In this document: piece after piece, positions 1-11,896 of the stretch
How positions within the stretch are numbered: position 1 is the first letter of the stretch
How the letters are laid out: every line of letters begins with the position of its first letter
DNA from: Mixophyes australis
Lineage: Eukaryota; Chordata; Amphibia; Anura; Limnodynastidae
Reading direction: 5' to 3'
Assembly: GCA_036250195.1 (NCBI GenBank)
Contig: JAVHZZ010000008.1
Span: 15,815,434 to 15,879,433, forward strand
Length of the DNA: 64,000 nucleotides
Notes under the pieces: generated by a model
Databases searched by the model: none
Seen by the model: only the letters and a program-made list of their open reading frames with translations
What the model was told of the DNA's origin: nothing
Position numbers and translations under genes: made by a program

Positions 1-156
1 AATATAGCAACTGGTACACACAAACGCTGGAGGCAGGAAGACCTGATACTCTGGCACTGATTAGAGGACAGGAAGAGGTTTAAATAATGTGGGGATCCAA
101 TCAGCATCAGCGCTGCAGCGCTGTCATGCCTGCCGCCGGGAATCACATAGCGTCCC

Positions 157-169
157 GTTGCCTAGCAAC
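157..169. promoter_or_regulatory. X-box-like palindrome (possible RFX site), copy 1
   Basis: The sequence GTTGCCTAGCAAC fits the RFX X-box pattern (GTNRCC, 0-3 nt spacer, RGYAAC). It lies in a larger imperfect palindrome with GC flanks. Binding is inferred from the motif only. Confidence 0.35.
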
Positions 170-228
170 GGGGCGCGTCATACTGCTAGGGGATGGATGG
201 CAGGGGGAATCCGGAAGTGACGCGTCTG

Positions 229-241
229 GTTGCCTAGCAAC
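229..241. promoter_or_regulatory. X-box-like palindrome (possible RFX site), copy 2
   Basis: The same 13-mer GTTGCCTAGCAAC occurs 72 bp after the first copy. Here it is the centre of a 29-bp palindrome (221-249) with arms cgcgtctggttgc and gcaaccagacgcg around a CTA loop. It could be a regulatory palindrome of a repeat element or simply a hairpin. Confidence 0.35.
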
Positions 242-639
242 CAGACGCGCGATCAGACAGTCAGGCGGCCGTGCGGACGGCGCCTGACAGCAACAGCCCA
301 GGGGCCTCGGGCATCCAGGGGGCCCTTGAAAGTGCTCAGCAGCAATATTGATCGGGCGGGGGCGCCCCCGGAGCGATCAATGCTGCTGAGCACTTTCACT
401 ACGGTCCTTCCCTGATGCGCTGTATTCTCCTTACTGAGGAGATCTCATGAGTCTCACTCTCACAAGATCTCCTCAGTAAAGAGCGTACAGCGCGCCGGGG
501 AAGGAGGAAAGTTGCTTGGGGGCGGCTCGGATCACCGGGGGAGCGTCTCGGATCATGGGGGAATGGAGGCCCCCTTAGCCCAGGGGCCTCCATCCCCTTA
601 ATCCGGCCCTGCATGTGTCATAACGCAATCACATGCTAA

Positions 640-1315
640 ATAACGCACGCATACTCTTACACTTACACATTCACTTGTACATAGTTCATTTTATAACAGT
701 TTCAACCCACAGTTTTTATGAACGGATGTTATTGAATTTATAGTTATATATTATAAGGTTATATGTACTTCAGTGAGATCTAAGGTTCAAGTTACAGGAA
801 ACATATCATGTTTGGTGTCTTTCTAATCCCCTATTTATCCTTAGTGATCCGGTTCCATCAGCTATAAGATCTCACTTTGTGTATGCTAGTTATGGAATAT
901 GGGGAATTAGTGATCAGAATGGTATTGTGTGTATAATGTAAATAGACCAGTTTAAACTAGCTTTCGGCGGGAGGATTGGTATGCATCTGATTGGAGAGCT
1001 GACCCCCACCCTTGGAGAGCTAACCCCCACCCTTGGAGGGTGTCGTTTGAACTGACCTATAAACTACACTATACTGAACTGTCCTGGAGCCTGAACCTAG
1101 GAAAACATGCCAAGTCGTCTGTATTGTACTTACTGTAACACCAAATGAATATATATTGCTCTCTGGAATCAGCTTACAGTCTCTTTGACCACAGACTTCA
1201 GGATTGAATGACTGTAAGCTGGATCCAACACAAGCGCAGCGTATGTATAGGCTGTACTTATTTATTTAATTGTTATTCTTTTGCTAATAAATTGCTTTGT
1301 GAGTTGGAACTACAC
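640..1315 (+). repeat. LTR-like repeat, copy A
   Basis: This unit can be aligned by eye along most of its length with the complement of 15120-15770. Shared blocks include ccacagacttcaggattga (about 1191-1209), atgtataggctgtactt (about 1243-1259), two ctgacccccacccttggag-type units near 1000-1040, and a 3' end of the form ttgctaataaattgctttgtg followed by ttggaac. The layout (TATA-like motif, AATAAA-like signal near the 3' end, no ORF, about 0.65 kb) resembles a retroviral or other retrotransposon LTR. No internal gag or pol is seen beside it, so a solo LTR is likely. The boundaries are approximate and no target duplication was resolved. Confidence 0.5.
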
Positions 1316-2029
1316 AAACCGCATAGACAATGATTATTGGTAAATGATAAAATAACTTTAATATGTCTTAATCATATTCTTAAGCCTATACTGTAAATTA
1401 GTTAGTTGAGGTAATGAAGAGTATAGCATGAATGGTGCAGTGAAGCACAAGAAAATTTAGAGTCAAAAAGCCTTCCTATCTGAATGGTCTTATGCCATAG
1501 GTACTTGCATAGGCTGATTTGTGAATAATCCAGGCTTGGTCACATAAGACACGCATGCAGTGTGAAATGATTATGTTATATACACAATAACTAATTTAGG
1601 TTGCTGGTGTCCACCATGGGTTATAGAAGCAAAAACTCTAAATCCGGCTCCAAGGGTATAAAGATGAAGACGTACAACAGTTATCAGAACAAGCAAACTT
1701 TGGAAAGGAAAGCATCTTATGCCTCTACCCATTTACAGGGCCATCCATTTTATGTCACCAAATTTTAACACACACTCTGATATAACTTGTCAAGATGTCC
1801 AAAGCAATCGTTGTGATAAAATGTGGTACCTGAACAGCATTAGTGAAGGTCAAGAGTAATACAGTACGTCATGTTCTCTTTGCGGTTTTTTAATCCCATG
1901 TTCTCCCAATGTTTCCTGGACAGGTTACTCCCCAGAGTACAGAAATGGGTTATTTTTTTGTTGCTTGTGCCTGAGGGCTCTTATCCCAAGTTTAACGATT
2001 CTTCGTGGTATGCTCTCCTTTATTGTTTC
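1316..2029. other. no gene recognised
   Basis: AT-rich unique-looking sequence between the LTR-like unit and a hAT element. I see no coding potential or clear repeat in it. Confidence 0.5.
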
Positions 2030-2037
2030 CTCTAGCC

Positions 2038-2637
2038 CAGGGGTCAGGGAACTTTTTTACCTTTTACCTCAAAATATATTTAGATACGCCGACGTTACCC
2101 CCTTGATTTGAAAGGAAGGAAATCATATATTATTAATTATTGGAATTCCAAAGTTTATTGAATCTATTCAAAATTTCTTTGAAAGCTTCAACTTCAAAAC
2201 TTCAGGTTTTGGAGAAATGATGTTGCTTCATTTTTGATACGAGAGCATCAATATTGGGGCATTTTGATGTCAGAGCAATTTGGATACAGTCTTCAGCGTC
2301 CAATCGATTTCTCTGATTTGTTTTTATGTTCGTTAGAGTGGAAAGGTAGCAACTTTTTGACTGCCTCCTCATGTGCAATTTTGAATACCTTTGCAGCTGT
2401 TGACATCCAAAAATATGACAGTTTTGCTTTGTTTTCCAATGCAATACGTGCTTTATTATTGCATCGAAGCTCAAGAAGTGCCTCTGCCAACCCTTGAGGC
2501 TCTTCTGGTACAACAGCAATTTCACATTTAAAAGGGGGTCTACAATCCAACTGACAGCATGTGAATCGGCAGCATTACCCCCAGGAATTTCATTTTTACC
2601 CCATTTGGGGTAATTTACCCCTGTTCCCTGACCACTG
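2038..2637 (-). mobile_element. hAT DNA transposon, internally deleted, 600 bp
   Basis: The element starts caggggtcaggga and ends tccctgaccactg, an imperfect terminal inverted repeat. It is bounded on both sides by the same 8-mer, CTCTAGCC (2030-2037 and 2638-2645). An 8-bp duplication with CAGGGGT-type ends is the hallmark of hAT elements of the Charlie/hAT-Ac kind. Only the last part of a transposase remains on the minus strand, so the copy is not autonomous. Confidence 0.8.
2202..2550 (-). pseudogene. hAT transposase C-terminal remnant (frameshifted)
   Basis: Two overlapping minus-strand frames together look like the end of a hAT/Charlie-type transposase, the part that includes the hAT C-terminal dimerisation region. 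The upstream frame (2293-2550) carries KLSYFWMSTAAKVFKIAHEE followed by AVKKLLPF. The other frame (2202-2525) carries LTNIKTNQRNRLDAEDCIQI and ALTSKCPNI, matching the family pattern LTxIKTKxRNRLxxED. A frameshift separates the two around position 2330. No N-terminal zinc finger or catalytic core is present. It is a dead fragment inside the 600-bp element. Assignment rests on motif memory and is fairly sure at superfamily level only. Confidence 0.7.
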
Positions 2638-2645
2638 CTCTAGCC

Positions 2646-4289
2646 CATCCCTAGACAAACAAGAGCCTTCTCCTCATGAAACAGGGGAGGGAACCTTGCA
2701 ACATTCCTCAGCCTGGACCAGCCCTACACGAAACAACTGGCCAATAGAAGCCCACTGCCCTGAATGTCTTTACCTAATACTTAGAAGTGAGGTGTGGGAA
2801 TATTGTGGATTTTAAAAGGGATTGATGCAAAGACATCAAAGTAAATTCCTGAGAAGGTTTGCTCTATAGCAGATTCAGGGTTAAGGCTCCCATTCAGCTA
2901 TGGTGATATTAGAGTGTGTGCTTGGTGCTGGTAGTGGGATTACAGTTCCTTTTGAATGAAAGACTGTGAAATGCATTGGTTGGACTAGTAGAAGACCTAG
3001 AAATACATGATTGATGTCTAGAGGTGGCTCAGTTTGCTGGTGTGGCCATGGGCTACGGGGTTAAGTTGCTTAGATGGGCTAACCTGCTGTTAGTTGAGGT
3101 TCTGCTTACAGAACAGGGGGAAATTATCACCATGGCCCTCGTGGGCTATAGTAAAGCTACCACAGACTGTATGCAGGATAAACAGACAAGCACTATGGGA
3201 GAATCATGTTTCTGGATGCAGTGGTATTTCCACCCTTTATGTGTATTTGTTTCCTTTGCATATTTTTATATGTTCTCTTTATTACCAGTGTATTATGTAT
3301 CTGTGATACTAAAGCCTTCATTTCTTTTACCTGTTTGGCCCAAAATCCTACCCACCCAGTGGTACTCTTAGTGGGGTATCGTCTAAGGCATTTGGTCTAT
3401 ATATATCTTTCAAGTTAAAGTTTTGTAGCACATATTACAATGTGTGGAAAGCATTTTCTCTGTATGGGCAGTCCTTCATATGGCTGTTGATGGAACCACG
3501 ATTCCATGATGACAGAGGAGAGGTTTTAAATGTCAGCTAAACTGAGATATCTGCCAGTTTGTGTCAAAAGTTGGCTTAAAGTCGCATTGTCCTTCAGTGG
3601 GATTACTGACATAAAGTTTGCTGAGGGCTTGAAAATATCTTCCCCTCACAGCTGTAGCTCTATATTTTGTTCTTATAAACATTCAAGTATATATTTGTGA
3701 ATAATATTAGTAGTTCTTTTATATAAGGCAACTTGTATTTTGAGTTTACTCTTCCTTTCATTAGAATATATACAATACCTCAAGCATGGTTGGTAAGTAA
3801 AGCTAAGGCCCTTATTTGAGAAACAACACATTTAAAAGCTTCTACTAAGCTGCAATAGTTAATCTTCTCATAGAGCAAAAATATAGAGGAAGACCTGAAG
3901 CACAAAAGGCAAAAAGGTGGAATCAGGCATATTTGGGAGAGGGCTGGCAAGAGTGACAGTGGTACAGTTGCCCTTTGGGCCTTATTGTTTCTTTCAGAGG
4001 GCATGCACTGAGATGTTGGTGGGATTTCCATTACAGTTGCGTATTGTCAGGATTCCCAATATGAAGGCCGCTGAGAGAGCGCAAGTGGGACAAAGTGTTT
4101 TTTTTAAAACACAGGTTACACAGGTTTAGGATGCAACAACAAGTACAAACCAGCAGGGTATGGCAGTTATAGCATGGATAACTCAGGAAGCCACAGGTGC
4201 AGAGAATAGTCAATAGTAATATAGTTCAAAGAGTCAGTGCTGAGAAGCCAGATAACACGGTCTGGTTCGGAGGCTGAAGAAGCAGGATA
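2646..4289. other. no gene recognised
   Basis: AT-rich sequence. The open frames here (up to 115 codons near 3024-3371) show no domain or codon pattern suggesting a gene. No clear repeat was identified. Confidence 0.5.
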
Positions 4290-4520
4290 AACCACGAGTG
4301 TCAGGATTCCTGGTTTACTCAAGAGACACGAGGCCCCAGATGAACCATGGATGATTGGACACTGGGTTACTCAGGAGGCAGGGGGAACCAGAGGAGTCAC
4401 GGGTGTTAGGACTTCAGGATACTCAGGAAGCAAGAGGCACCAGAGGAGTCACGCGTGTCAGGACTCCAGGTTACTCAGGAGGCATGAGACACCCGATGAG
4501 TCAAGGGCAGAGAAAGAGTG
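4290..4520. repeat. degenerate minisatellite, about 52-62 bp units
   Basis: Four units share the phrases 'gtgtcaggactcc', 'ggttactcaggaggca' and 'ccagaggagtcacg'; unit starts lie near 4299, 4352, 4404 and 4465. Units are diverged. The repeat is purine-rich and has no coding meaning that I can see. Confidence 0.6.
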
Positions 4521-4567
4521 ATCTGCAGAGTGGATCACTCGGAGGTCCAGGTAGGCAGACAGCCAGT

Positions 4568-4745
4568 AGTAAAAACAGCAGACACAGGAGCTAGATAGCC
4601 TGATAGCTGGAGATGCCACAGACTGTAGGTGTTGGATTGCAATAGGTGCAATTAACTGCAGACACAGGAGCTGGATAGCCAGAGATGTCACAGACTGTAG
4701 GTGCTGGATTGCTAGAGGAGCAATAAACTGCAGACACAGTAAAGC
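4568..4745. repeat. minisatellite, two and a bit units of about 77 bp
   Basis: The phrase 'cacaggagctggatagcc' followed by 'cacagactgtaggtgctgga' and 'aactgcagacacag' occurs twice with few differences. This follows directly on the previous minisatellite and is probably part of the same larger repeat element. Confidence 0.6.
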
Positions 4746-7700
4746 AGAAGGGTCAGACAAGCCAGTGGTCAAAGCCAGACAGTCCACCAAGATACCAGGG
4801 AGAAAGTAGAAGCAAATTCACAACAATAACGGGTCAGGGGTCATAGGAAGAGGTGCCAAAAGAGAGGGACAAGCAGAGATCAATGCCAGGAAATCAATCA
4901 GGAATCATACACAGGTAAACCAGCAGTAGTTAAGGCAACAGATAAATTGGCAAAGACTGCTGGGAGAGGCAGTCTTTTAAAGGCCAGAGACAGGTGCTAA
5001 GCATCTCGAAGTAACAAGCTTAACTCTAGCAGGCAGGAGAACAGTCCAAGTACCACAGTGGCCCCTTTTGTGGAATAGTGGTACTGCAGGCTGGATACAT
5101 GTATGAAATATCCCTTGCAGGCAAGATCAGGGGAAGGCACAGCAGCATCTAGATGCAGCGTTGAAGCCAGAGGCAGATTGTGAAACATATTTTCAATCCA
5201 GCAATGCACCGTGACGGTTGCTGCGTATAGCACCCATTCAAGGCTATTGACTGTTTTCTAAATCTCACTGGCCCATCTGAACTCTCCTGTAAACTGCAAG
5301 CTCTTACATGCAGAGCCCTATCTACACTTTGTCTCACATCTTCATCTCTTTTGTCAACCTTTGTGGTACCTTACAAATTAGCAACGATGGTGATGATTTT
5401 GATGAGATAGCAGTTTGCTACCTCTGCATTTTGCCCCATAATTGCTTATTATGGCTTATTATTGTAACTATGTAGCAACTGCAGTAGCATAGGCCATATT
5501 ACTTGCTGGGCTAAAAGCTCCAAATTGCCTAGGATTCCTATATAAATGCTTGACCACCAGGTATATTCTCCTAAGTGCTTTAAAATCTATTCATTCCATT
5601 ATAAGTCAATCTCTTTCTAACACTACTCTCACTGTAATGTCTGTGTATTATAAGCAAGCTGTATAAAGAGGGAGTACTGTACATAATTTCTGACTTGGCA
5701 CACGAATGGCTACGCACATAAACAGAAATTCACATGAACATATTTATGAAGCTTGAATATACTTGATAAGTTTGTGTTCACTTGTGTTCTATCTGTAGAT
5801 GATCATAAGAAAAATTAAAAAGTGTATTTGCCAACATGAATTGCAGGCTCTTACACTTCAGCAGAACCTTTTCCATTCGCATTTAAATTTAGCCGAGCAC
5901 TGTTTGAAAGGGGCACAGATGAATTTTGACAGACTAATCTTTCCTATAATAGCATTAGACACGCCAAATTAATTTTCACACAAGTCAGACCACAAGTGAT
6001 CAACAATGCAATCCAACACCTCTGACCTGATCTTAATTAACTATGTGTACAGTTCTATATCAAAAATCACTGGGAATGCATCAGCGAGTGCAACTCTCCT
6101 TAAATCATCCTGATTGTGTATCTTTGAGAGAATGCATTTATAAAACACATTTCCATAGTTCTCAAGACTAATTTATGATCCTATCAGTGGTTTGGTACAC
6201 TCAGCTGCTGAAAACCAGCATACTATTGCTGGCGTGTTCACATTATTTCCTTTGAAATTGAAATTACCATTCAAAACCATACAAAATCAGACTGTCTTTT
6301 AAGATTTTTTTTTTGTCAAGTGTCTACATTTCAATGTAAGTAGACAGGAAAAAAAAAATTCACTTTTTATATATGTCTTATTTTCACTTGAATGTAGCTA
6401 TCATCTGTCTGAGTAGCATAAAGGTAACACTGTCACCTCTGAAAACGCCTTTTTGGGATCCATTAGCACAATGCTGAAAAATCCCAGTTACGGCTTTCAG
6501 AATAGTTCTGCAGTGGCTGTAAAATTTCACACAATTCCTGCAGCATTTGGCACCCACTGCTGAGTTCTTCAGGTAACAAATTATATGTTGGGAACACAGA
6601 AAATCCCCAAAACGAACATATATTTGTGACCAGAAAAATAAGCCTATAGGCGCTACGTGAAACACCAATAAGTGCAGGTGTGAAAACAAGATATAAAATA
6701 TATACTTATTTTCATAAATGTAAAAGGCAGCTTCTTCTCTTATAACATTTGTTTGCAAAAAATGTCTAAAAAAAGATCAAGAAAAAAGAGAGAGCGCTAA
6801 CACATAGTATAACTCTTAAAAACACTTTAAATATGTGCAAAAGTGCCAATGGAACTCGTACAAAAGTGATAAAAGTAATGAGCTTATCTGATATATATGA
6901 TGATATACGATCTTCAAGCTTCCAGGGAGATGGTTTATTCAAAGCTCTTCTTGTCGTTGCCGACTATTTCCTCCATGCCAACCGGGGCAAGGAGGTTTCC
7001 TGAGCTGCGGCAAGCGCAGGGTCGGTGCTGGGCGCTCAGACACGGAGGCCTGGAGATGAAGGTTTGATACAATCATGCGTATTCTTGTGTCCATATTTAG
7101 AGTTGAACATATCTTGCACTTGGGACATCTTTACTTTTAACTCTAAACCAGAATCCATTAAGGATAATTTATTAATGCTGAAAAATGTGGCGGAAAAAAT
7201 TAAATGCAATTTATACTTCTCTTAGGACGTCATGCTCTTACGTCTGTGCTGTATATCTGTTTCTACAGGTACAGTAATGTATTTTTACAGCAAATGGGCA
7301 GTGACACTTGGGGGGGCACCTTCTAATGGGAATTTATATGTGCAGATAAACAAGTGCAACTAAAACATTGAAATGTACAAATGTGACACATGAGATAAAG
7401 ACAAAACCAGTTGGACCTCACTTTCGTGACTTGATGAGGCTCAAAAAAGAATTAGTATAGAAAAAGTTTAAATTAATTAAGGGATGGCTCGAAAGTTACA
7501 TTTTTTATTTCGCCAACATGCATATTCCGTTCACAACAACTATATTAGATAATCAAGATATATCCAAAATAGCAACAAGGGTGGGGGAATCTCTGACATT
7601 GCAACGCATTAAACCACAAATAAAATTCAGCTAGGACAGCCAGTCCTAGCCAGTCAGAAAGTGGAGAATAACAAGTCCTGCGCTCCACCAACATGACCAC

Positions 7701-8545
7701 AAGGGGGCGTTGGACTTCTCTTTCAACGTCAGAGGAATAGAAGAGCAACCTATGAAAACCAAGCTGTCTGGACAACCCTCCCCTACAACCACAGTTAGCT
7801 GCAATACAGACCTGGCAGCTTCTTGTGGCTTTCAGACCAGCACCTATATCAGCAGCTGCAATGTCCATGAGTGTGCCCGTCACACATTCCGAGGGCTAGG
7901 TTAGATACAGGTGGCCAGAATGAGCACATGTTTATGTTTAGCCTCCAGTGTGTGTGTCCTCTGCAGGAGCAGAGAGAGGACTATTAAAAACTAAATTTAA
8001 CACACAACCCTTGTTTGAAAAGTACTCTTTGGTTAACACGTTAAAGGGCTTCCCAGTGTGCTAGGCAAGAGATAGTGTTGGTCATGTGGTTAAATGTGTC
8101 CTAGATGGTATATTTCATCTCCTACAACCACATGCTGTCAGACAACAAATTCTTGTTAAGTTACCATGTAATTATATGATATGTCCACCCGGTGCAATCA
8201 GGTAGACAACATTTACAAAACACAGGAGAATAATCACACCAGGGGCAAAATGTATCAAGCTGCGATTTGCCTTTTTAAGCAATTTTCTCAGTCGGGTTTG
8301 AACCCGTTGATGTATGAAAGTGCAAGTTGAAAGTAAATTTCCAGCAAAGTGATGTAACCAAAGTCGCCATCTCTACTTTTGGCTATTCTAAGAATACAAG
8401 TCGTCATATCTATGAAGCTGCGATTTTACAAACTCAACCCGAGATTGCAGTGAAAATCACCCAAATCAACACTCTTTTTTGGATAGGCGAGATTACCAAA
8501 CACATCAGCCTTCCACCAGTGATCAACGCTAACATAACAGGGGGA
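4746..8545. other. no gene recognised; small inverted repeat near 6300-6355
   Basis: No coding sequence is recognisable. A short hairpin with oligo-T/oligo-A flanks (gtctacatttcaatgtaagtagac type, about 6321-6345) is present. The part around 8240-8545 reads like an interspersed repeat into which the following V-SINE inserted, but I cannot name it. Confidence 0.45.
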
Positions 8546-8877
8546 ATCATCATCATTTATTTATATAGCGCCACTAATTTCGCAGCGCTGTACAGAGAAC
8601 TCATTCACATCAGTCCCTGCCCCATTGGAGCTTACAGTCTAAATTCCCTAATATAGACACAGACACAGACACAGACAGAGAGGGAGAGACTAGGGTCAAT
8701 TTTGATAGCAGCCAATTAACCTACCAGTATGTTTTTTTTTTGTATTGTGGGAGGAAACTCACGCAAACACAGGGAGAACATACAACCTCCACACAGATAA
8801 GGACATGGTCGGGAATTGAACTCATGACCCCAGTGCTGTGAGGCAGAAGTGCTAACCACTAGGCCACTGTGCTGCCC
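8546..8877 (-). repeat. V-SINE-like tRNA-derived SINE, copy 1
   Basis: Read on the minus strand, the element begins gggcagcacagtggcctag and has a pol III B-box-like stretch (gagttcaattcc), so the head is tRNA-derived. The centre carries the block gtggaggttgtatgttctcc and gcgtgagtttcctcc, the type of central domain known from V-SINEs. The tail contains 'tgtaagctccaatggggcag', 'gcgctgcgaaat' and a terminal (GAT)n, a 3' end of L2-retrotransposon type that would allow mobilisation by an L2 enzyme. Nearly full length. Confidence 0.75.
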
Positions 8878-8878
8878 A

Positions 8879-9207
8879 TATGAGGGTAATCATGATTTCT
8901 TGTTTAGAGGAGCAAAATTTATTATTAATTATCAATTATCTTATGGGGCTAAATTATTTTATGAATAAATTTGTGGACCAAATTTCATTAATGATTATAT
9001 GTAAAGGAAATGTATTTTATTTTATTATATTATCGTGACATTCTATTTCATTAACAGTGGGGCAATAATCATTTTATTCTGATGTGGCAACACTTAATAT
9101 TTCCAGATACACTTAATATTTCCAAACACCATTTGAAGTAAATACTTGTGTCACTAAAATCGGAAGCACATGCATTGTAAACAGGAAATCATGATTACCC
9201 TCATAAT
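8879..9207. repeat. inverted repeat pair, 20-bp arms
   Basis: The 20-mer atgagggtaatcatgatttc starts at about 8880 and its complement gaaatcatgattaccctcat ends at about 9204. The AT-rich interior has no ORF. The left arm abuts a V-SINE. It could be a small MITE-like or foldback element. Confidence 0.5.
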
Positions 9208-10335
9208 TAAAACTTGTATTGTACCTCCTGTTATGTTAAGAATGACCAGATAGTCCGTTTTTCCTGTTGAATTTTGGGAGAGCATCTGTTTGTGTTGAAT
9301 CCCTGGAGAGTTTGAATAAACCAATGGCGGGATAGGTATTTTAAAATTGACACAATTTGCTGTACATTGGATTTTGGAGTCTCGAAATTGCAGGATCATG
9401 GATATGGTGACTTTGCACAAAAAATTGCCGGCGATCTCAAGCGGTTTCGAACTATTTCAAAATGCTGAAAAAATTGCACTTTACCGCCAAATCTGGTGTC
9501 CTGCTAACTGCAGAACATGGTGTTGGATACATATATATTCAATACAGCTAATGTAGTATAATGTTGACCATCAAGGTGAACTATGCTCTAAACGACAGAG
9601 TTGTAGGGTAGGATGTATCTGCATATCCCCTCCCCACATGCACCAAGAGTGACTGGCTTTTGTACAATGCCTGTACCCCATTCTGCTAGAGGTGGAACAA
9701 CCACCACTGCAGGGGGTGTGACTGGTAAAGGACCCAGAGGTGTGGGCGAACGGTGATGCTGGATGATCCCACCCATGGGAGGGCTGACAAATATTATCTT
9801 AGGGGGTAAGACTCAACTCAGAAGTCTATTTTCAATGGAAGGTGGCCCAGGGACCTAGCCACAAGGTAGCCCACTGTGGGACCGGCCTGGGGTGCAGATG
9901 CCCCCCTGCCCAGCCTGCCCCTACTGAGGGGACTTAGTTGGGTCTTTTTTGCACATGGTCCTGACCTACATATGCTCAGAAGAGCTGGGAGGGGAGCTGG
10001 TTCCAGGAGGCTACAGCAGTATCGCTAGGCCCTTCAACAAATTTTGCTAAGGGACCTTATGAGTGTTGCAATGCTCCTCCCCTGCCTTCTATCCATCGCC
10101 TGCCTATACTATTACCCTACCCATTTTCTGGTTAATTTTTATTTTTGTAAGCTTTTGTTTTTATTGTATCTTGAAAAACTTACTAATAAATATAGAAATA
10201 TACAAAAAAACAAATAAATTATTTTTTGAAACTGCTTGAGAGAGGAGAAAAATGTCTACAAATTGATTAGATGTAAATAAAACTATTGGGTTATTTTTTG
10301 TTCATTATTTTGAATTGTAAACCACATGAAATTTG
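9208..10335. other. no gene recognised
   Basis: No coding features. The stretch 9580-10080 is locally richer in G+C, with phrases such as 'ggtggcccagggacc' that look like old repeat DNA of unknown family. Confidence 0.4.
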
Positions 10336-10650
10336 CTTACGCTGCCACGCTGATGCATTGCACTGGGGCCCTGGGTTCAGTTCCAACCCAATCCAAGCCC
10401 TATCTGTGCAGAGTTTGTATGTTCTCCCCGCATTGACATGGGTTACCTCCTGGTGCTCCAGTTTCTTCCCACCGTCCAAAAATAAACTGGTGGGTTAATT
10501 AGCTTCTAACAAAATTAACTTTACTGTTCATGTGGCAGAGAATTAAGAGCAAAAACTCTAATGGGGCACGACTGATGTGCATGATTAAATATTCTCTGTA
10601 AAAGCACTGCAAAGTATGTAGGAGCTATATAAACAAAGGTTAATAAATAA
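10336..10650 (+). repeat. V-SINE-like SINE, diverged copy 2
   Basis: An old, diverged member of the same family as 8546-8877. The head is eroded, but 'ctgggttcagttcc' (B-box position), 'agagtttgtatgttctcccc', 'gacatgggttacctcctgg' and 'ggtgggttaattagct' align with the central domain. The 3' end 'ggagctatataaacaaagg' matches the L2-like tail, though without a clean (GAT)n. Confidence 0.6.
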
Positions 10651-11540
10651 TTGTTGCAAAATATACATATAATTAGAATTTAAACATCAGCTGTATTTTC
10701 CAAACAACGTGAACGCAATGTTGGCTGTAATTTATATGATTTATGAGATTTGAGATTGAACATGTTTTATACAGTTATTTTATCACGATTTGATGCTTTA
10801 AGGTTTTAGGACAATTTGCTGATAATTAGGCAATGTCTTATCATTAGCCTGCTCTATATCTAGTACCTGGTCAACTTACTGTATATAATCTGGATCTAAA
10901 TTCAACGCAGACCTAAATGTTTTACCATTTATTCAAGAGAGCATTAAATATGTTTACTGTGAATGTACATCTGCTGGATCCCCTTCCTCACAATACCTCA
11001 ATTGTTCCCCACAAATCACCCCCCCCCCCCCCCTCCTCTTCAGAGAAAATACACAGGAGATCTGACCTTCAAACAGAGTAAATTGAGATGAACCAACTAA
11101 TTGCTAATTGTTATTGTAGTTCCTAACCTGATATATAGCTCTGAAAGTCAAACAGAAGCCTCTAGAGTGTAACCTAATTCTAGAGCCAGTCTTTGAGGTT
11201 GTTGAAACACATATTCACTAACAGCTGAAAACCTTCACAGTTGTTACAATAATTACCAGTATTACGTTTGATAAACTCTTTAGTGACTCAAAAGTAAGTA
11301 AATAGGTGGTTAACAATTATTTAAAGTGAACAGGAAGATGTGTTTCAATGTGTGTATAAACATGACATGGCTCAGAATATATCCGTTTAGTTCTGGGGCG
11401 AATTGTAACAATCTATAGGTGGCTATTAGATTTATTATTGCAAAGCTCTGTGCTAGATGGGATCATAAAAATATTGTTATAATGATAAAAAAATAACATA
11501 GAGTACCTGAGCGATATGTATATTGGTCTTGCATTTTCCA
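10651..11540. other. no gene recognised; C-homopolymer near 11022
   Basis: AT-rich sequence with a run of about 14 C near 11022-11035. Nothing else stands out. Confidence 0.5.
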
Positions 11541-11709
11541 CTGAGTTTATTAATAATAAAAATAATAATATTAATAATAATAATAATAATATAATAATAA
11601 CAACAACATATAATAATGACAAAACATAATAGTTTTGGTAATAATTTTTGGTAATAGAAGTAATTTTTGCAATTCTTGGTAATAAAAGAGTTTTGGTAAT
11701 AATAATAAC

Positions 11710-11745
<36 letters not shown>
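11541..11745. repeat. (AAT)n microsatellite, interrupted
   Basis: Two pure AAT/ATT runs (about 11551-11590 and 11695-11745) frame a degraded middle with repeated 'ttttggtaataa'-type phrases. Apparent long reading frames here are products of the trinucleotide repeat. Confidence 0.85.
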
Positions 11746-11896
11746 TCATATGCAGCTCTATACATAGGGGGGGTCATGATGCAAATACATTGTAAACAAT
11801 GACTTGAAACATTGCATGTTTTCATGCTTCTTAAGGCTGGGTACATACTACAGGAAATATGAGCTGGTTCTGGGCATCCACAGAGGGCATGCACAC

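Larger units (their letters stand above)
1..600. repeat. GC-rich foldback segment with several hairpins
   Basis: This stretch is much richer in G+C than the DNA that follows and is built of inverted repeats. Arms at 328-346 and 379-397 (both containing the 17-mer gaaagtgctcagcagca or its complement) fold around a G/C-only centre. Arms at 431-445 and 465-479 (ttactgaggagatct and its complement) form a second hairpin, and 557-573 with 583-597 (ggaggcccc/ggggcctcc core) a third. Two shorter palindromes at 157-169 and 229-241 are listed separately. No protein is recognisable. It may be the internal part of a non-autonomous LTR or foldback element, because an LTR-like unit follows, but the left end lies outside the window. 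Confidence 0.5.

Noticed and set aside
8800..8877. Functional tRNA gene at SINE heads
   Set aside because: The A- and B-box-like stretches are present, but the sequence does not fold as a complete cloverleaf and continues into the SINE body; the same holds for the other copies.
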